In this document: positions 63,201 to 64,000 of the stretch, in pieces | Numbering within the stretch: the stretch's first letter is position 1 | Layout of the letters: each line of letters starts with the position of its first letter | Origin: Malania oleifera | Lineage: Eukaryota; Streptophyta; Magnoliopsida; Santalales; Ximeniaceae | Direction of reading: 5' to 3' | DNA length: 64,000 nucleotides | Assembly: GCF_029873635.1 (NCBI RefSeq) | Contig: NC_080417.1 | Coordinates: 33,220,214-33,284,213 of the forward strand | Notes under the pieces: model-generated | Seen by the model: the letters and a program-made list of their open reading frames with translations, nothing else | What the model was told of the DNA's origin: nothing | Databases searched by the model: none | Program-made: the position numbers and the translations under genes

Positions 63201-64000
63201 TTTCCTGGGTGCATGCAACTTAGTATATTAATATTCCACTCTTGTTGAACCAGCCCAGTGGCCTTTGGTATCCCCTTCTCATTTGCATCTATCCCCATGC
63301 ATAATGTGTTTGTCTGTCTGTGCTCTCTTGTTTGCTGTACTCTGGGATGGTTAGACATTTCCTCGAGTTATGTGTGTAATACAGTGTGAATTCCTCTCCC
63401 TTCCCCACCCTGCCCCCTACCAAAAAAAAAAAAAAGAAAGAAAGAAAGAAAAAGAAAAGGAAAAGTTACCACTAATATGTGATTGCAATCATCTGTCCTT
63501 GTTTACCTGCTTCTCTGTTTCACTTTTCATTCCTTTCAGAAAAACTTTCACCTGTTATCTATTATATGATTCACCCTCACAAACATGCATGTAAATGGTA
63601 ACTTCTGGCAAAGAAAACTGGAAACCTCCACCTTTTTTATAGTGTAGTGTGAAGCAAAACACGTTCAGTCTGTAGCTTCTTTTATATGTTATTGCCTTTC
63701 TTAATTTATTTTTACTGTATTTTTTTCATCTGAGCGATTTATTATGTAGTGCTTGTTGGAGTTGTTGATTAATTTTTACTGCAGATATCTGGAATAATTG
63801 AGGATCTTAGGGGTGTAACATTTGTCCTGGACTCACGTGAAGAAGAGGCAGGAAAGGCTGTGCTTGCATTTTTCCATCAGGACACACCTGCGTTAGATTC
63901 AAGAGAAAATTCTGATATTGAACCTCTTAAACTTGCTGTTTCAAAGCTGCATATTAATTCCTCGAGGGCTCTCTTGGTGGAGAGAAGATCCATTAAGAAG
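55673..64000 (+). CDS. PUB5: PUB5-like U-box E3 ubiquitin ligase, N-terminal part (cut by window)
   Basis: Coding exons 55673-55729, 57784-57969, 62385-62492 and 63785-64000+, all with GT/AG borders and all in phase 0, give 189 continuous codons. The sequence matches the N-terminal (UND) region of the plant U-box proteins PUB5/6/7/45: MCTELRKLLDRISKIFPEIE, then RPRCPSGIQALCSLH, then YCSESSKLYLAMTGNKIA, later GIIEDLRGVTFVLDSREEE and LVERRSIKK. The start MRTDVAEIMG resembles that of PUB5. These proteins transfer ubiquitin through a U-box that normally follows near residue 220-300 and an armadillo-repeat C-terminus; both lie beyond the window. Acts in cytosol or nucleus. The introns (15.5, 2.1, 4.4 and 1.3 kb) are loaded with transposons, yet every junction keeps the frame, so the gene looks functional. 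Family assignment is firm; the exact paralog is less so. Confidence 0.88.
55730..56327. other. Intron 2, left part
   Basis: Plain AT-rich intron sequence; nothing seen. Confidence 0.5.
56328..56949. mobile_element. hAT-like MITE in intron 2
   Basis: GGGCCTGTTTAGTTGTGGAG at the left and, in reverse, GGGAGCATTTAGTTGTGGAA at the right are inverted repeats of about 50 bases (CATTTTCCATTTTAGTTTTCC follows in both). No coding. The same family is at 60644-61272. Confidence 0.75.
56950..57783. other. Intron 2, right part
   Basis: No repeat or gene recognised; the short ORFs on - at 57177-57597 are not supported by family likeness. Confidence 0.45.
57784..57969 (+). CDS. PUB5: PUB5-like exon 3, residues 20-81
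   Basis: 62 codons between TTTCAG and GTATGT, from VHHLMCTELR to SESSKLYL. This is the most conserved stretch of the UND domain; predicted all helical. Confidence 0.9.
58078..60173 (-). mobile_element. Solo copia-type LTR in intron 3, same family as G (fossil)
   Basis: 2096 bases with minus-sense ends TGTTGGCC and CTTTCA. AAGGG stands on both sides (58073-58077 and 60174-60178), an exact 5-base target duplication. No interior, so it is the product of recombination between two LTRs. A cluster of CAGGCGCCTG-type dyads lies at 59400-59620. Divergence from 8463-10534 is considerable (roughly 20% by eye in matched blocks). Confidence 0.9.
59400..59620. repeat. Cluster of AGGCGCCTG dyads in the solo LTR
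   Basis: About nine copies of CAGTCGCCTGG, CAGGCGCCTG or CAGTCACCTG in both orientations within 220 bases. It stands at the same place in the LTR as the GTCGTCTGTC motifs of element G (9716-9840). Confidence 0.75.
60194..60274. repeat. AC microsatellite followed by a short GT run
   Basis: AC repeat 60194-60244 (about 25 units), then AGAGATATATATAT and a GT run (60259-60274). The two runs could pair as a hairpin. Confidence 0.95.
60644..61272. mobile_element. hAT-like MITE in intron 3
   Basis: GGGCCTGTTTAGTTGTGGAA at the left; in reverse GGCTCATTTAGTTTTGAAAA at the right. Same family as 56328-56949. The ORF at 61055-61318 is its low-complexity interior. Confidence 0.75.
61273..62384. other. 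Intron 3, right part
   Basis: AT-rich with many loose GAAATTTCCAT phrases in both orientations (61600-62270), perhaps an old MITE; ends could not be fixed. Confidence 0.4.
62385..62492 (+). CDS. PUB5: PUB5-like exon 4, residues 82-117
   Basis: 36 codons between ATTCAG and GTTGGT, from AMTGNKIASR to VSVMLQVQ. The donor GTTGGT is weak, but the frame join to exon 5 (ISGIIEDLRG) is exact. Confidence 0.88.
62493..63066. other. Intron 4, left part
   Basis: No feature seen except a GGATTTGGATTTGTG phrase and its reverse near 62910-62995. Confidence 0.45.
63067..63315. repeat. Tandem duplication in intron 4, unit 122-127 bases
   Basis: 63067-63188 and 63189-63315 both run from GAATCCATGTGCTTT to GTGTTTGTCT, about 88-90% alike by eye, including the AACCAGCCCAGTG block. 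Confidence 0.9.
63316..63784. other. Intron 4, right part
   Basis: A-rich run with GAAA repeats (63421-63465), then ordinary intron to the acceptor TTTTTACTGCAG. Confidence 0.5.
63785..64000 (+). CDS. PUB5: PUB5-like exon 5, residues 118-189, continuing past the window
   Basis: 72 codons after CTGCAG to the window edge, no stop. Ends LVERRSIKK, just before where PUB5-type proteins carry their linker and U-box. Confidence 0.9.
   Translation, partial: MSGIIEDLRGVTFVLDSREEEAGKAVLAFFHQDTPALDSRENSDIEPLKLAVSKLHINSSRALLVERRSIKK

Overview
The window is nuclear DNA from a flowering plant, almost certainly a eudicot. Evidence: introns with GT/AG borders, Au-type SINEs, Tekay-like and Tat-like Ty3 elements, short-LTR copia elements, a plant-type Mutator-like element (MULE) and one plant U-box gene. 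I cannot name the species. No prokaryotic, organellar or CRISPR-like sequence is seen.

Layout. 1-7275 is a decayed MULE with a plant mobile domain (PMD) gene on the + strand, a MuDR-type transposase on the - strand, and ends built from repeated near-palindromic units. 7276-36672 is a nested block of LTR-retrotransposon fossils: a Tat-like 5' end, a copia-type element with gag only (G), two related Ty3 LTR families in both orientations (F, A, C, D), a Tat integrase fragment with an antisense ORF, and a short-LTR copia element (E). D sits inside C with a matching 5-base target duplication. 36673-39395 is AT-rich and has no recognisable gene.

From about 39400 to the right edge lies the only convincing host gene, a PUB5-like U-box E3 ubiquitin ligase on the + strand: a probable non-coding leader exon ending at 40116, then coding exons 55673-55729, 57784-57969, 62385-62492 and 63785-64000 (cut by the window). 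They give 189 continuous codons of the N-terminal (UND) region; the U-box lies beyond the window. Intron 1, about 15.5 kb, holds most of the local insertions: a copia LTR remnant with a 70-base flanking duplication, a triple nest of MULE-like element, Au SINE and a possible Pack-MULE, a solo LTR, two head-to-head copia pol fragments, an RTE LINE and a hAT-like MITE carrying a second Au SINE. Introns 2-4 hold two further related MITEs, a 2.1-kb solo copia LTR with a perfect 5-base duplication, and a 122-base tandem duplication.

How it works together: the transposons do not form a shared pathway. The observations most worth following are the PUB5-like gene's uORF-rich leader and very long TE-filled intron, the possible Pack-MULE inside a SINE inside a MULE-like element, and the clusters of short CpG-bearing dyads found at similar places in unrelated LTR families. 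I found no clear new defence or metabolic system.
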